Shown here piece after piece: positions 6,747-16,716 of a stretch of 64,000 nt of DNA. This DNA is from Marinobacterium iners DSM 11526. Lineage in GTDB: Bacteria > Pseudomonadota > Gammaproteobacteria > Pseudomonadales > Balneatricaceae. Numbering within the stretch: the stretch's first letter is position 1; each line of letters opens with the position of its first letter. The translations under genes were made by a program, and so were the position numbers. The notes beneath the pieces are model-generated. The model saw only the letters and a list, made by a program, of their open reading frames with translations. It was not told the DNA's origin and searched no databases. The stretch covers positions 62,001 to 126,000 of the forward strand of contig NZ_FNRJ01000008.1 in NCBI RefSeq assembly GCF_900107855.1, written 5' to 3'.

Positions 6747-9602
6747 TCATTTCAGCTTCAGCTCAAACTCACTGGCGGGCAACGGACGGGCGTAAAAGTA
6801 GCCTTGCGCAATATGGCAACCTGCTCGGCGCAGGAACTCACAGTGCGCTTCGGTCTCGACACCCTCCGCTACTGTTTTCAGCCGCAGATGGCGCGCAATA
6901 TCGATAATGGATGAGGTGATCGCCACATCATCCTCATCGTCCGGGATGCCCATAATGAAGGTTCGATCGATCTTGAGCTTGTCCAGTGCAAACCGTTTCA
7001 GGTAGGCCAGACTTGCGTAACCGGTACCAAAATCATCCAGCGCGATACGAACGCCCAGTTCACGCAGCTGATGCAGAAGACTGACTGAACCTTCAACATC
7101 ACTCATCAGCACACTTTCAGTGACTTCAAGCACCAATTGATCGGCCGGGAAGCCGCTTTCTGACAACGCAGCCTTCACCTCGTCAACCAGCTCAGGTCGG
7201 AACTGTACTGCTGACACATTCACCGCCATGCTCAGCGGCTTGCCATGGATACGATCCCATTCACGCGCCTGGTTGCAGGCCTGCTGCAGCACCCAGGCAC
7301 CAATTGGAATGATCAGACCAGTCTCTTCCGCCAGCGGAATAAAACGATCCGGCATCACCAAACCCTGGCTACTGTTCCACCGCAGCAAGGCTTCACAGCC
7401 AGTGAGGCAGTTGCTGGAAACGTCATATTGCGGCTGATAGTAGAGCTCAAGCTCATCACGGCCCAGCGCATCTCGTAATCGCGTTTCCATCAACAGACGT
7501 TCGGAGACCTGCTGGTTCATCGCCTCAGTGAAGAACTGGAAGTTGTTACGCCCCTGCCCTTTGGCGTGATACAGCGCCGTATCAGCATTCTTGAACAACG
7601 TATCAAAATCTTCACCATCACCGGGATAAAGTGCCAAACCGATACTGGCTGTGGTGACCATCGTATGATCTTCAACCTGTAAAGGCTCCGCGATCAGTTG
7701 CAGGTAGCGTGAAGCCAGGCCTGATAGGTCAGCCTGTTCACCCAGATCCGGCAGCAGGATTACGAATTCGTCCCCCCCCAAGCGACTGATGGTGTCACTG
7801 TCACGCGCCTGCTCGGAAAGCCGGCTCGCAATAATCTTGAGTACCGTGTCACCACTGCCGTGACCCAGCGAGTCGTTGATGTTCTTGAACCGATCCAGGT
7901 CAATAATCAGCAGTGCAGCCTGCTCATGGCGTCTGCGTGCACGAGCAATTGCCTGAATGGTACGATCACGCAACAGGCGACGGTTGGGCAAGTCCGTGAG
8001 CGGGTCGAAGTCAGAGAGGTAACGCAGCTGGTCTTCTGCCTCCTTTCGCTCAGTCATGTCGGTCAGCATGGCGACATGATTGCGCACCGCACCCGCCTCA
8101 TCCCGAACCAGGCTGATCGACAGCCATTGTGGGTATATCTCGCCACTGCGTCGTCGGTTCCATACCTCACCCTGCCATCTACCCTGTTCCTGCAAGGTCT
8201 GCCACATCCGCTCGAAGAAAGCCGAACTGTGGCGTCCGGAAGCCAATAACGCCGGCGTTTTACCCACCACATCTGCTTCCGGATAGCCTGTAATACGAGT
8301 GAAGGCAGGGTTGACCGCCATGATGCGGTTGTCGGCATCGCTGATCATGGCCCCCTCACTGGCTGACTCAAACACCTGCGCCGACAGTTTCAATTCATCC
8401 GCCGTACGCTCAAGCTCAACCTGACGCTGGTCGATCTCCTGCTGGTAACGGCGCATCAACGTACGCAGCCAGCGTGAAATAATCCAGGCGACCAGAATGG
8501 CGGCCGCCATGGCAAACAACAGGACCAGAATCAGCCACTGCAGATCATGCTGCAGTTCCTGCTCCAGCTTGGCTTTTTGCATTGCCAGCACTTCGTCCAT
8601 GCTTTCTTGATAAATCCCGGCAATGAGCACCCAGTCCCACTCGGGGACGTCCTGCACCAGCGACAGTTTATGGTGAATTCCTTCAGCACCCGGTTTGTAC
8701 CAGTCATACTCAACAAAGCGCCCCTCGGGCGTTGCCTGTTCAAGCAGCCAGTTAACCATCTTGCGGTGTTCAGAGTCGAGTTGACTCACCAGCTTTCCGG
8801 ATGAGCCGGGGCGCGTTGGCGAAAGCAGCACCTGTCCATTTTTATGCAATACCGCGATGTAGCCCTCATCTCCAAACGTCAGCGCCTCAAGTCGATTCAG
8901 TGCCTGCTGTTTGAGATCGTTCTCGACCTGGTAAAGGTAATCGCCGGTGCCGATAATCCAATCAAGCGGTTCAAACAGTTCCACATAAGCGATTTTTTCC
9001 CGCATTTCATCCGGGTAATCCGGTGCATACCAGAGGTAGCGCGAAAAACCGGCCTGATTCGGGTTCTGCACTGCCTCAATCAACCCACGCATGATGTAGT
9101 GACCGGTATCATCCTGGTTATCGAGCAGGGATTTGCCTTCAATGTCAGGACTGATCGGCAGCAGCATGCATTCACCTTCAAGCGTGTCGATGAAAATATA
9201 GCCTCGCCCATCGAAGAAGCGCAGATCGCGCAGTGCTTCACGGATCAGTTCGCCAACCTGCTCCTTTGCACCATCGCCATGCAGCTGAATTTCCATGTCA
9301 TAGATCGACTGGGCCAGCTGCATCGCCTGACGCACCTGAGCCTGGATATTGTCACGCAGAACAGCTTCAGTTTGCTGGCGAGTAAAATTGATGTAATCGA
9401 GAGTGGCATCCACTTCCTGACGCAGCTTTTCCTGACTGCTTTGCTGCAGCGAAAGGCGTTGCTGGCGCAGCCGTTCATGGCCATTCTGCCAAGCCGTCAT
9501 CACAAAGAAGGCCGACACCAGCAGCATGAGTACAAGCACGGTACCGATGAAGGCACGGGTCTGATAGCGTGGAAGCGTTTTTGAATCAATCGTCAGGGGC
9601 AT
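6747..9602 (-). CDS. Cache-PAS-GGDEF-EAL cyclic-di-GMP signalling protein
   Basis: A 951-aa membrane sensor that may both make and break c-di-GMP. Order: membrane helix (about 15-37), a large periplasmic Cache-type sensor (about 40-350; DIQAQ...IYDMEIQ, a double Cache with GYIFIDT and GYIAVLH strands), second helix (about 352-378), PAS domain with PAC tail (about 405-530), GGDEF domain with intact GGDEF at about 607-611, and EAL domain with intact EALLRW at about 736 and DDFGTGYASL downstream. Both catalytic signatures are kept, so either activity could operate. Cache domains usually bind small molecules such as amino or carboxylic acids. Single gene, convergent with the CorA-like gene. Confidence 0.92.
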   Translation of the reverse strand: MPLTIDSKTLPRYQTRAFIGTVLVLMLLVSAFFVMTAWQNGHERLRQQRLSLQQSSQEKLRQEVDATLDYINFTRQQTEAVLRDNIQAQVRQAMQLAQSIYDMEIQLHGDGAKEQVGELIREALRDLRFFDGRGYIFIDTLEGECMLLPISPDIEGKSLLDNQDDTGHYIMRGLIEAVQNPNQAGFSRYLWYAPDYPDEMREKIAYVELFEPLDWIIGTGDYLYQVENDLKQQALNRLEALTFGDEGYIAVLHKNGQVLLSPTRPGSSGKLVSQLDSEHRKMVNWLLEQATPEGRFVEYDWYKPGAEGIHHKLSLVQDVPEWDWVLIAGIYQESMDEVLAMQKAKLEQELQHDLQWLILVLLFAMAAAILVAWIISRWLRTLMRRYQQEIDQRQVELERTADELKLSAQVFESASEGAMISDADNRIMAVNPAFTRITGYPEADVVGKTPALLASGRHSSAFFERMWQTLQEQGRWQGEVWNRRRSGEIYPQWLSISLVRDEAGAVRNHVAMLTDMTERKEAEDQLRYLSDFDPLTDLPNRRLLRDRTIQAIARARRRHEQAALLIIDLDRFKNINDSLGHGSGDTVLKIIASRLSEQARDSDTISRLGGDEFVILLPDLGEQADLSGLASRYLQLIAEPLQVEDHTMVTTASIGLALYPGDGEDFDTLFKNADTALYHAKGQGRNNFQFFTEAMNQQVSERLLMETRLRDALGRDELELYYQPQYDVSSNCLTGCEALLRWNSSQGLVMPDRFIPLAEETGLIIPIGAWVLQQACNQAREWDRIHGKPLSMAVNVSAVQFRPELVDEVKAALSESGFPADQLVLEVTESVLMSDVEGSVSLLHQLRELGVRIALDDFGTGYASLAYLKRFALDKLKIDRTFIMGIPDDEDDVAITSSIIDIARHLRLKTVAEGVETEAHCEFLRRAGCHIAQGYFYARPLPASEFELKLK

Positions 9603-9730
9603 GGTTTCATCTGGCCCATCTACATCTGGGCAAACTCATACAGATTCAGCTCCCTGCCGCCTGCTGAGAAGTTATTGAAATTTCATGTTTTATAACATTG
9701 AGTCTACACAGTAGCAAACCCGCAACATGG

Positions 9731-10198
9731 CTAAAGCGGAAGATTCTGGGTGTTCTTGATCTCACGCAAGGCAAAATTGGAGTGTACTTGGGCAATGCCT
9801 TGAAGTGTAAAGATCTTTTCATTTAGAAAACGATCGTACGAAGGCATGTCCGGTACCACTATTCGCAGCACAAAATCAGCATTACCGGTTACGGCAAAGC
9901 ACTGCAGCACCTCAGGGTAGGTCATCACCTGCTGCTCAAATTCAGCCGTACTGTCGATGTTGTGTCGCTGCAGCGAAACCAATGCAAACACACTCAGCGC
10001 CTGCCCCAATACCTGCGGATTAAGTCTCGCCGCATAGCCCTCAATGGCGCCCTTCTCTTCCAGAGCCCTCACCCGGCGCCAGCAGGCCGCTGGTGATAAA
10101 CCCACCTGCTCAGCCAATTGCTGGTTACTGATGCGCCCATCCTGTTGCAGATGATCGAGTATCCGGCGATCAAAACTGTCCAATTCAACCTGTTTCAT
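9731..10198 (-). CDS. Lrp/AsnC family transcriptional regulator
   Basis: A 155-aa feast/famine regulator. The N-terminal winged HTH (LDSFDRRILDHLQQDGRISNQ to ARRVRALEEKG, about residues 5-60) is followed by an AsnC ligand-binding domain (about 70-145). The ATG at 10198 is preferred; the frame extends upstream only to a weak TTG. It is divergent from the arylpyruvate operon, with a perfect 10-bp dyad in the shared region, so it very likely controls that operon and itself in response to an aromatic amino acid. That link is inference from position; Lrp family members of this kind often do so. Confidence 0.9.
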   Translation of the reverse strand: MKQVELDSFDRRILDHLQQDGRISNQQLAEQVGLSPAACWRRVRALEEKGAIEGYAARLNPQVLGQALSVFALVSLQRHNIDSTAEFEQQVMTYPEVLQCFAVTGNADFVLRIVVPDMPSYDRFLNEKIFTLQGIAQVHSNFALREIKNTQNLPL

Positions 10199-10224
10199 TT
10201 GGTAACACTCTATTTTTTTCAAAT

Positions 10225-10257
10225 ATTATTTCTTATATAGCAAAATAAAGAAATAAT
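10225..10257. promoter_or_regulatory. AT-rich 10-bp inverted repeat, candidate Lrp-type operator
   Basis: Perfect arms ATTATTTCTT (10225-10234) and AAGAAATAAT (10248-10257) with a 13-base spacer. They lie between the divergent Lrp/AsnC gene and the indolepyruvate oxidoreductase gene. Lrp/AsnC proteins bind AT-rich dyads of this kind as dimers. The site is within 30 bases of the regulator start, where binding would repress it. Confidence 0.5.
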
Positions 10258-10408
10258 TTTTCCAAATCCAGTGAAACCGTTGTTCAAATAGCAAGCACCT
10301 TTACCCGCCTTGTCCCTACAATTTACAGCCATGAATACGGGCTCGTCCGCTCTGCCATCCGGCGGCGTCCCGGATAACAACAAGATCCAACACAGAGAGG
10401 TACCGGGT

Positions 10409-13400
10409 ATGTCTGTCAATGATGCCCCCACGCTCGATGACTATCGTCTCGAGGATCGCTATCTGCGCGACACCGGTCGCGTGTTCCTCACCGGCACTCA
10501 GGCGCTGGTTCGCATTCCATTGATGCAGGCACGCCTCGACAGGCAGAACGGCCTCAATACCGCTGGCCTGATCAGCGGCTATCGTGGCTCACCGCTGGGC
10601 GCCTACGACCAGGCACTCTGGCAGACCAAAAAGCTGTTGGATGAACACCGCATCGATTTCGTACCCGCGATCAACGAAGATCTGGCAGCCACCATTATTC
10701 TCGGCAGCCAGCAGGTCGAGACTGATGCCGACAAGCAGGTCGAAGGCGTCTTCGGTCTTTGGTATGGCAAGGGTCCGGGCGTCGATCGCGCCGGGGATGC
10801 ACTCAAGCACGGCACCACCTACGGCAGCTCGCCCCATGGCGGCGTACTGGTCGTCGCCGGTGATGACCACGGCTGTGTATCCTCCTCCATGCCGCACCAG
10901 TCCGATGTAGCGTTCATGGCCTGGTTCATGCCAACCATCAATCCGGCCAACCTTTCCGAATATATGGAGTTTGGTCTCTGGGGCTACGCCCTGTCCCGTT
11001 TTAGCGGCTGCTGGGTGGGTTTCAAGGCGATCTCCGAAACCGTCGAAAGTGCGGCCTCTGTCGAACTCAAGCCGTTGCCAACCTTTGTAACGCCAACCGA
11101 CTTCACACCGCCGGCGGATGGCTTGCACTACCGTTGGCCGGACCTGCCCGGGCCTCAGCTGGAAACCCGCATCGAGCACAAGATGGCAGCGGTTCAGGCC
11201 TTTGCCCGCGCCAATCCCATCGACCGCCGTATCTTCAACACCGACAATGCGCGCTTCGGTATCGTGACCACCGGCAAGGGCTATCTGGACCTGATGGAAG
11301 CGCTGCAGCTGCTGGGTATCGATGCAGCACGTGCCAAAACGCTCGGTCTCGATATTTATAAGGTCGGTATGGTCTGGCCGCTGGAGCGCAAGGGCATTCT
11401 CGATTTCGTTCACGGCAAGGAAGAGGTGCTGGTGATCGAAGAGAAGCGCGGCATCATCGAAAGCCAGATCAAGGAGTACATGTCCGAGCCCGACCGCCCG
11501 GGTGAAGTGCTGATCACCGGCAAGCAGGATCAGAACGGCGAGCCGCTGATTCCCTATGTGGGCGAACTGAGCCCGAAACTATTGGCCGGCTATCTGGCTG
11601 CCCGTCTGGATCGCTTTTTCGGTGTGAAGTTCAGCAACGGACTGGAGCAGATCAACTGCTCGCTGGGCATTACCGACCCGGGTGGCGTGCGCCGCATGCC
11701 GTACTTCTGCTCCGGCTGTCCGCACAACTCCTCTACCAAGGTGCCCGAAGGCAGCAAGGCGCTGGCCGGTATCGGTTGTCACTTCATGGCCTCCTGGATG
11801 GGACGCGACACCGAATCCCTGATTCAGATGGGCGGTGAAGGCGTCAACTGGATCGGCAAGAGCCGTTACACCGGCAACCCGCACGTGTTCCAGAACTTGG
11901 GGGAAGGCACCTATTTCCATTCCGGCTCCATGGCGATCCGCCAGGCTATCGCCGCCGGGATCAACATCACCTACAAGATCCTGTTCAACGATGCTGTGGC
12001 CATGACCGGTGGCCAGCCGGTTGACGGCCAGATCACCGTTGACGCCATCGCCAAGCAGGTCTCCGCCGAAGGTGCCAAGCGCGTGGTGGTACTAAGTGAC
12101 GAGCCGGAAAAGTACAAGGGCCATGAGTCCCTGTTCCCGCAGGGCGTGACCTTCCACGACCGTTCCGAGCTGGATGCCGTGCAGCGCGAGCTGCGCGAGA
12201 TTCCGGGCTGTACCGTGCTGATCTACGATCAGACCTGTGCCGCCGAGAAACGCCGTCGCCGCAAGCGTGGCCAGTTCCCGGACCCGGCCAAGCGTGCCTT
12301 CATCAACCATCACGTCTGTGAAGGCTGTGGCGACTGTTCCACCCAGTCCAACTGCCTGTCCGTAATTCCGCGCGAGACTGAGCTGGGCCGCAAGCGCAAA
12401 ATCGACCAGTCCTCCTGCAACAAGGACTTTTCCTGCGTCACCGGCTTCTGCCCGAGCTTCGTGACCATCGAAGGCGGCCAGCTGCGCAAGTCGAAGGGAC
12501 TGGATCTGGGTGCCGAACTGGAGCAGCGCCTGCATAACATCTCTCAGCCTGCCGTTCCCGCACTGCAAGGCAGCTATGATCTGCTGGTCGGCGGCGTCGG
12601 CGGTACCGGTGTGGTCACTGTGGGTCAGTTGATCACCATGGCGGCACACCTGGAATCCAAGGGCGCCTCGGTACTCGACTTCATGGGCTTTGCCCAGAAA
12701 GGCGGCACCGTGCTGAGCTATGTGCGCCTTGCACCATCACCGGACAGCCTGCACCAGGTGCGGATCGAGAACGGTCAGGCCGATGCCATGGTCGCCTGCG
12801 ACATGGTCGTGGCCACCTCGCAGAAAGCGCTGAACGTGCTGCGCCCGAACCACACCCGTATCGTCGCCAATGAAGCCGAGCTGGCCACGGCCGACTACGT
12901 GCTCTACCGCGATGCCGACATGCAGGCCGATAAACGCCTGAAGCTGTTGCAGGATGCCGTGGGGCAGGACGCTTTCGATCAGCTGAATGCCAACCTGATC
13001 GCCGAGAAACTGTTGGGCGACACCGTATTCTCCAACGTCATGATGCTTGGCTTCGCCTGGCAAAAAGGCTTGGTACCTGTATCACTGGACGCTCTAATGC
13101 GGGCCATCGAACTCAATGGCGTGGCGATCGAGCGCAACAAACAGGCCTTTGGCTGGGGCCGTCTGGCGGTAACTGATCGTGACTACGTAATGTCGCTGCT
13201 CAGTGAAGAAGCCCGCGAAAAGACGATCACGCCTGAAAAAGAGACGCTGGAGCAATTGATCGAGCGTCGCATGAAACACCTGACGGCGTACCAGAACGCC
13301 GACTGGGCCGAACAGTATCGTGTACAGGTTGAACAGGTCCGCCTAGCCGAAACGGCGTTGGGACAGACAGATCTGCCCCTGACCCGCAGCGTGGCCCAGC

Positions 13401-13927
13401 AGCTGTTCCGGCTGATGTCGTACAAGGACGAGTATGAAGTTGCACGACTGTTCACCCAAACCGATTTCCTGCGAGAGATCGAGCAGACCTTTGATGGCGA
13501 CTACCGTATCCACTTCCACCTGGCACCCCCACTGCTGAGCCGGAAGAAGGATGCTCGTGGTCGTCCAGCAAAACGCCAGTTCGGTCCGTGGATGCTGAGA
13601 GCCATGAACGTTCTCGCACCTTTGAAGGGGCTTCGTAACACAGCGTTCGACCCCTTCCGTTTTTCCGCCGATCGCAAGCTGGATCGTGCCCTGCTGGCGG
13701 AATACAGAGAGCTGCTTGGCCGTTTTGCCAAGGAGCTGAACGCATCCAACTACAGTTTTGCCCTTGAGCTGGCAGAACTGCCGTCCGAAATCCGCGGCTA
13801 CGGCCCCGTGCGCGAGCAAGCAGCCGAGGGTGTCGCCCAGAAGCGCACATTGCTGATGAAAGCATTCGAGACCGGACAGGCTACGCTGATCAAGCTGGCC
13901 AAAACCGAGGAGGAAGCCCATGTTTGA
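10409..13927 (+). CDS. Indolepyruvate:ferredoxin oxidoreductase, fused alpha/gamma type
   Basis: A 1172-aa cytoplasmic enzyme that oxidatively decarboxylates arylpyruvates (indolepyruvate, phenylpyruvate) to the arylacetyl-CoA with ferredoxin as acceptor. The start at 10409 follows AGAGAGG. Domain order: pyruvate-type N-terminal domain (SGYRGSPLGAYD near residue 55), TPP-binding domain in the middle (GIGCHFMASWMGRD, GGEGVNWIG), Cys clusters for iron-sulfur binding (CEGCGDC and SCNKDFSCVTGFC, about 635-685), then the gamma-type oxidoreductase domain (GGVGGTGVVT near 730) and a C-terminal domain. Single-chain forms are common in proteobacteria. It overlaps the aminotransferase gene by eight bases. 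Confidence 0.93.
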   Translation: MSVNDAPTLDDYRLEDRYLRDTGRVFLTGTQALVRIPLMQARLDRQNGLNTAGLISGYRGSPLGAYDQALWQTKKLLDEHRIDFVPAINEDLAATIILGSQQVETDADKQVEGVFGLWYGKGPGVDRAGDALKHGTTYGSSPHGGVLVVAGDDHGCVSSSMPHQSDVAFMAWFMPTINPANLSEYMEFGLWGYALSRFSGCWVGFKAISETVESAASVELKPLPTFVTPTDFTPPADGLHYRWPDLPGPQLETRIEHKMAAVQAFARANPIDRRIFNTDNARFGIVTTGKGYLDLMEALQLLGIDAARAKTLGLDIYKVGMVWPLERKGILDFVHGKEEVLVIEEKRGIIESQIKEYMSEPDRPGEVLITGKQDQNGEPLIPYVGELSPKLLAGYLAARLDRFFGVKFSNGLEQINCSLGITDPGGVRRMPYFCSGCPHNSSTKVPEGSKALAGIGCHFMASWMGRDTESLIQMGGEGVNWIGKSRYTGNPHVFQNLGEGTYFHSGSMAIRQAIAAGINITYKILFNDAVAMTGGQPVDGQITVDAIAKQVSAEGAKRVVVLSDEPEKYKGHESLFPQGVTFHDRSELDAVQRELREIPGCTVLIYDQTCAAEKRRRRKRGQFPDPAKRAFINHHVCEGCGDCSTQSNCLSVIPRETELGRKRKIDQSSCNKDFSCVTGFCPSFVTIEGGQLRKSKGLDLGAELEQRLHNISQPAVPALQGSYDLLVGGVGGTGVVTVGQLITMAAHLESKGASVLDFMGFAQKGGTVLSYVRLAPSPDSLHQVRIENGQADAMVACDMVVATSQKALNVLRPNHTRIVANEAELATADYVLYRDADMQADKRLKLLQDAVGQDAFDQLNANLIAEKLLGDTVFSNVMMLGFAWQKGLVPVSLDALMRAIELNGVAIERNKQAFGWGRLAVTDRDYVMSLLSEEAREKTITPEKETLEQLIERRMKHLTAYQNADWAEQYRVQVEQVRLAETALGQTDLPLTRSVAQQLFRLMSYKDEYEVARLFTQTDFLREIEQTFDGDYRIHFHLAPPLLSRKKDARGRPAKRQFGPWMLRAMNVLAPLKGLRNTAFDPFRFSADRKLDRALLAEYRELLGRFAKELNASNYSFALELAELPSEIRGYGPVREQAAEGVAQKRTLLMKAFETGQATLIKLAKTEEEAHV

Positions 13928-15113
13928 ACAGCTGAAAACTCTGCCACAGGACCCGATTCTGGGGCTGATGAAGGCCTTTCGTGAAGACCCGAGAACCGAC
14001 AAGGTAGACCTTGGAGTGGGCGTGTACCGGGACGAGGCCGGTCAAACACCGATCATGACTGCTGTACAGGCTGCCGAACGGCGTCTGCTCGGAACGGAAA
14101 CCACCAAGGCCTACATCGGTCCGGCCGGTGCCGAAGGCTTCAATCAGCTGATCGGTCAGCTGATGCTGGGGGCTGGCCATAGCGCTCTGAGTGATGGTCG
14201 CGCCACCGTGGTACAGACACCCGGTGGCTGTGGCGCCCTGCGGATGGCGGCCGAATTTCTCAAATTGTGCCGACCGGACACCACTGTCTGGATCAGCACC
14301 CCAACCTGGGCCAACCATATACCGCTGCTGGGCGGGGCTGGCCTGACTATTCGCGAATATCCCTATCTGGACCGCACCACCTTAAGTGTCGATTTCGATG
14401 CCATGATCTCGTGCCTGGAGCAAGCCGATAGCGGCGATGTGGTGCTCCTGCACGGCTGCTGTCATAATCCGTCCGGCGCAGATCTGGACGCCGATCAGTG
14501 GGCCGCTATCACGGACCTGATCGAGCGCAAGGGACTGCTGCCGTTTATCGATATGGCCTATCAGGGCCTGGGGGAAGGGCTGGAACAGGATGCACAGGGC
14601 GTTCGCCTGATGGCAGAGCGGCTGCCTGAAGTGATTGTTGCCTCCTCCTGTTCCAAAAACTTTGGCCTGTACCGGGAACGTACCGGTGCCCTGATGCTGA
14701 TTGCCGCCACGCCCGCACAGGGCAAGGCGGCGGCCAGTCAGCTGCTGAGTGCGATCCGGTCGCACTACTCCATGCCGCCTTCGCATGGCGCAGCGGTGGT
14801 CGAGCTGATCCTCGATTCACCCGAGCTGGCACACCAGTGGCAAACAGAACTGGGCGCGATGTGTGATCGCATCCTGGATCTGCGCGCCGCTTTCAGTAAG
14901 GCACTGGCCCCGGCAGGTGACTTCAGCTTTATCGAACGGCAGCGCGGCATGTTCTCCTTCCTGGGGATTACGCCACAACAGGTTCAGATCCTGCGCGAGG
15001 AGTTTGGCATCTACATGCTGGATTCCAGTCGGATCAATATTGCCGGTCTGTCCGCCGCCACCCTGCCCTGCGTCAGCGAAGCGATCAGGGAGGTAAGTGG
15101 ACGCACAGCCTAA
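13920..15113 (+). CDS. Aromatic/aspartate aminotransferase, class I
   Basis: A 397-aa PLP enzyme of the AspC/TyrB branch. It begins MFEQLKTLPQDPILGL and has DLGVGVYRDE, the Asn of CCHNPSGADL that contacts PLP, and the Schiff-base lysine in SSCSKNFGLYRERTG. It should swap an amino group between aromatic amino acids and 2-oxoglutarate. Its start lies inside the end of the indolepyruvate oxidoreductase gene (ATGTTTGA overlap), so the two are coupled: the aminotransferase makes the arylpyruvate and the oxidoreductase consumes it. Aspartate use cannot be excluded from sequence; the context favours aromatic substrates. Confidence 0.92.
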   Translation: MFEQLKTLPQDPILGLMKAFREDPRTDKVDLGVGVYRDEAGQTPIMTAVQAAERRLLGTETTKAYIGPAGAEGFNQLIGQLMLGAGHSALSDGRATVVQTPGGCGALRMAAEFLKLCRPDTTVWISTPTWANHIPLLGGAGLTIREYPYLDRTTLSVDFDAMISCLEQADSGDVVLLHGCCHNPSGADLDADQWAAITDLIERKGLLPFIDMAYQGLGEGLEQDAQGVRLMAERLPEVIVASSCSKNFGLYRERTGALMLIAATPAQGKAAASQLLSAIRSHYSMPPSHGAAVVELILDSPELAHQWQTELGAMCDRILDLRAAFSKALAPAGDFSFIERQRGMFSFLGITPQQVQILREEFGIYMLDSSRINIAGLSAATLPCVSEAIREVSGRTA

Positions 15114-15125
15114 TTTGTTTTACCG

Positions 15126-15154
15126 GGCCTCGCTGCAACAACAGCGGGGCCTTT
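15126..15154 (+). terminator. Hairpin between aminotransferase and transporter genes
   Basis: Arms GGCCTCGCTG and CAGCGGGGCC (one G-T pair) with a CAACAA loop and only three Ts after. It may weaken rather than stop transcription into the transporter gene 55 bases on. Confidence 0.5.
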
Positions 15155-15208
15155 CAGTCAGCACCGGCCTCTGACCGATAACAATAACGAAACCGGAGAA
15201 CTCACACC

Positions 15209-16594
15209 ATGAGTCAAGCAACATCCAAAGCACACCAGCAGGCGGGCAGCCTCTGGTCGTCCCGCATGGCCTTTATTCTGGCCGCCGTCGGCTCAGCCGT
15301 CGGCCTTGGCAACATCTGGAAATTCCCCTACATTACCGGTGAAAACGGCGGCGGCGCCTTTGTTCTGGTGTACCTTGCCTGCATCGCCATCGTTGGCATT
15401 CCCGTCCTGATCGCGGAAGTGATGATCGGCCGTCGCGGCGGTCAAAGTCCGGTGGCGAGCATGCGCGAGCTGACCGCCACCGAGGGCACTCGGAAAGGCT
15501 GGCGGTTGATCGGCTGGAACGGCATTGTGGCCTCCTTCCTTGTCCTGTCCTTCTATTCCGTCATCGGTGGCTGGGCACTGGTCTATGTATTCAAAGCCGC
15601 ATCCGGCATGTTTACCGGAGCCGACGCCGATGCCATCGGCGGCACATTTGGCGGCATGCTCGCCAGCGCAACAGACCTGTTGCTTTGGCACAGCGTGTTC
15701 ATGGCGATCGTGATTTTCATTGTGGGTCGCGGTATTCGCTCCGGCATGGAAAGAGCGATCAACACCCTGATGCCACTGCTGTTCGTACTGCTGTTCATCA
15801 TGGTGGGCTACGCCATGACCACCGGCAAGTTCGGTGAAGCGGTCAGCTTCATGTTCTCGCCCGACTTCAGCAAACTCACCACTGAAGGGATACTCACCGC
15901 ACTGGGCCACGCGGCCTTTACCCTGAGCATCGGTATTGGCGTTATGATGGCCTACGGCTCTTACCTGCCACAGAAGGTCAATATTGCGCGTACTGCCATG
16001 ACCATTGCGGTACTGGATACAGGTGTCGCCCTGATGGCAGGCCTGGCCATTTTCCCGCTGGTGTTTGCTAACGGGCTGGAACCCGGCGCAGGCCCCGGTC
16101 TGATCTTTGTCACCCTGCCGCTGGCATTTGGCCAGATGAGCGGCGGTGTAATCTTCGGCACCCTGTTCTTCGCCCTGTTGCTGGTGGCCGCACTGACATC
16201 CGCCATCTCCATGCTGGAGCCCGTGGTTGAATGGCTCGAAGAGCACAAGGGCATCAGCCGTGCCAAGAGCGCCCTGGGCGGTGGTCTGGCAATTTGGCTG
16301 GTCGGCGTCGGTACCGTACTGTCATTCAACAACTTGGCTGATTTCCATCCACTGGCCTTCATCCCGTTCTTTGAAGGCAAAACCATTTTTGACCTGCTCG
16401 ACTTCCTTGTCTCCAACCTGATGATGCCACTGGGCGGTCTCGCCATCGCGCTGTTTGCCGGTTGGGCCATGAAGCGCCAGGGACTGGATCAGGAGATCGG
16501 CTTGAAAGGCGGTGTTTACAGCGCATTCATGTTCGTACTGCGTTTCCTGACTCCGGCAGGGATTGCGGTGGTGTTCCTGTATAACTTGCTGTAA
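15209..16594 (+). CDS. Sodium-dependent amino acid transporter, NSS family
   Basis: A 461-aa inner-membrane Na+ symporter of the neurotransmitter:sodium symporter (SLC6/LeuT) family. The helix 1 signature is present, with WSSRMAFILAAVGSAVGLGN near residues 14-33 followed by WKFPY and GENGGGAF; it forms the Na+ and substrate sites. About eleven to twelve helices are predicted, as in tyrosine and tryptophan carriers of bacteria. GGAG lies before the ATG. Position after the aminotransferase and indolepyruvate oxidoreductase suggests it imports the aromatic amino acid they degrade. The exact substrate is inference. Confidence 0.92.
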   Translation: MSQATSKAHQQAGSLWSSRMAFILAAVGSAVGLGNIWKFPYITGENGGGAFVLVYLACIAIVGIPVLIAEVMIGRRGGQSPVASMRELTATEGTRKGWRLIGWNGIVASFLVLSFYSVIGGWALVYVFKAASGMFTGADADAIGGTFGGMLASATDLLLWHSVFMAIVIFIVGRGIRSGMERAINTLMPLLFVLLFIMVGYAMTTGKFGEAVSFMFSPDFSKLTTEGILTALGHAAFTLSIGIGVMMAYGSYLPQKVNIARTAMTIAVLDTGVALMAGLAIFPLVFANGLEPGAGPGLIFVTLPLAFGQMSGGVIFGTLFFALLLVAALTSAISMLEPVVEWLEEHKGISRAKSALGGGLAIWLVGVGTVLSFNNLADFHPLAFIPFFEGKTIFDLLDFLVSNLMMPLGGLAIALFAGWAMKRQGLDQEIGLKGGVYSAFMFVLRFLTPAGIAVVFLYNLL

Positions 16595-16645
16595 TGCCGC
16601 GCCGGATGACAGACGCCCCGGAACTGAGGCTTTAAGCCGACAATA

Positions 16646-16681
16646 AAAAGCCCCACTCCAACTAACTGGAGCGGGGCTTTT
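16646..16681. terminator. Bidirectional Rho-independent terminator
   Basis: Nearly perfect hairpin AAAAGCCCC-A-CTCCA / TGGAG-C-GGGGCTTTT with an ACTAAC loop. It has T-runs in both directions and sits between the convergent NSS transporter and RTX genes, serving both. Confidence 0.9.
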
Positions 16682-16716
16682 CCACCGATGAAATACCGGA
16701 TTCTGATTTCGCCTCG

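Noticed and set aside
15293-16246. 317-aa minus-strand open frame opposite the NSS transporter gene
   Set aside because: Antisense shadow; His/Gln/Gly-rich composition without domains, while the plus strand carries a full transporter.
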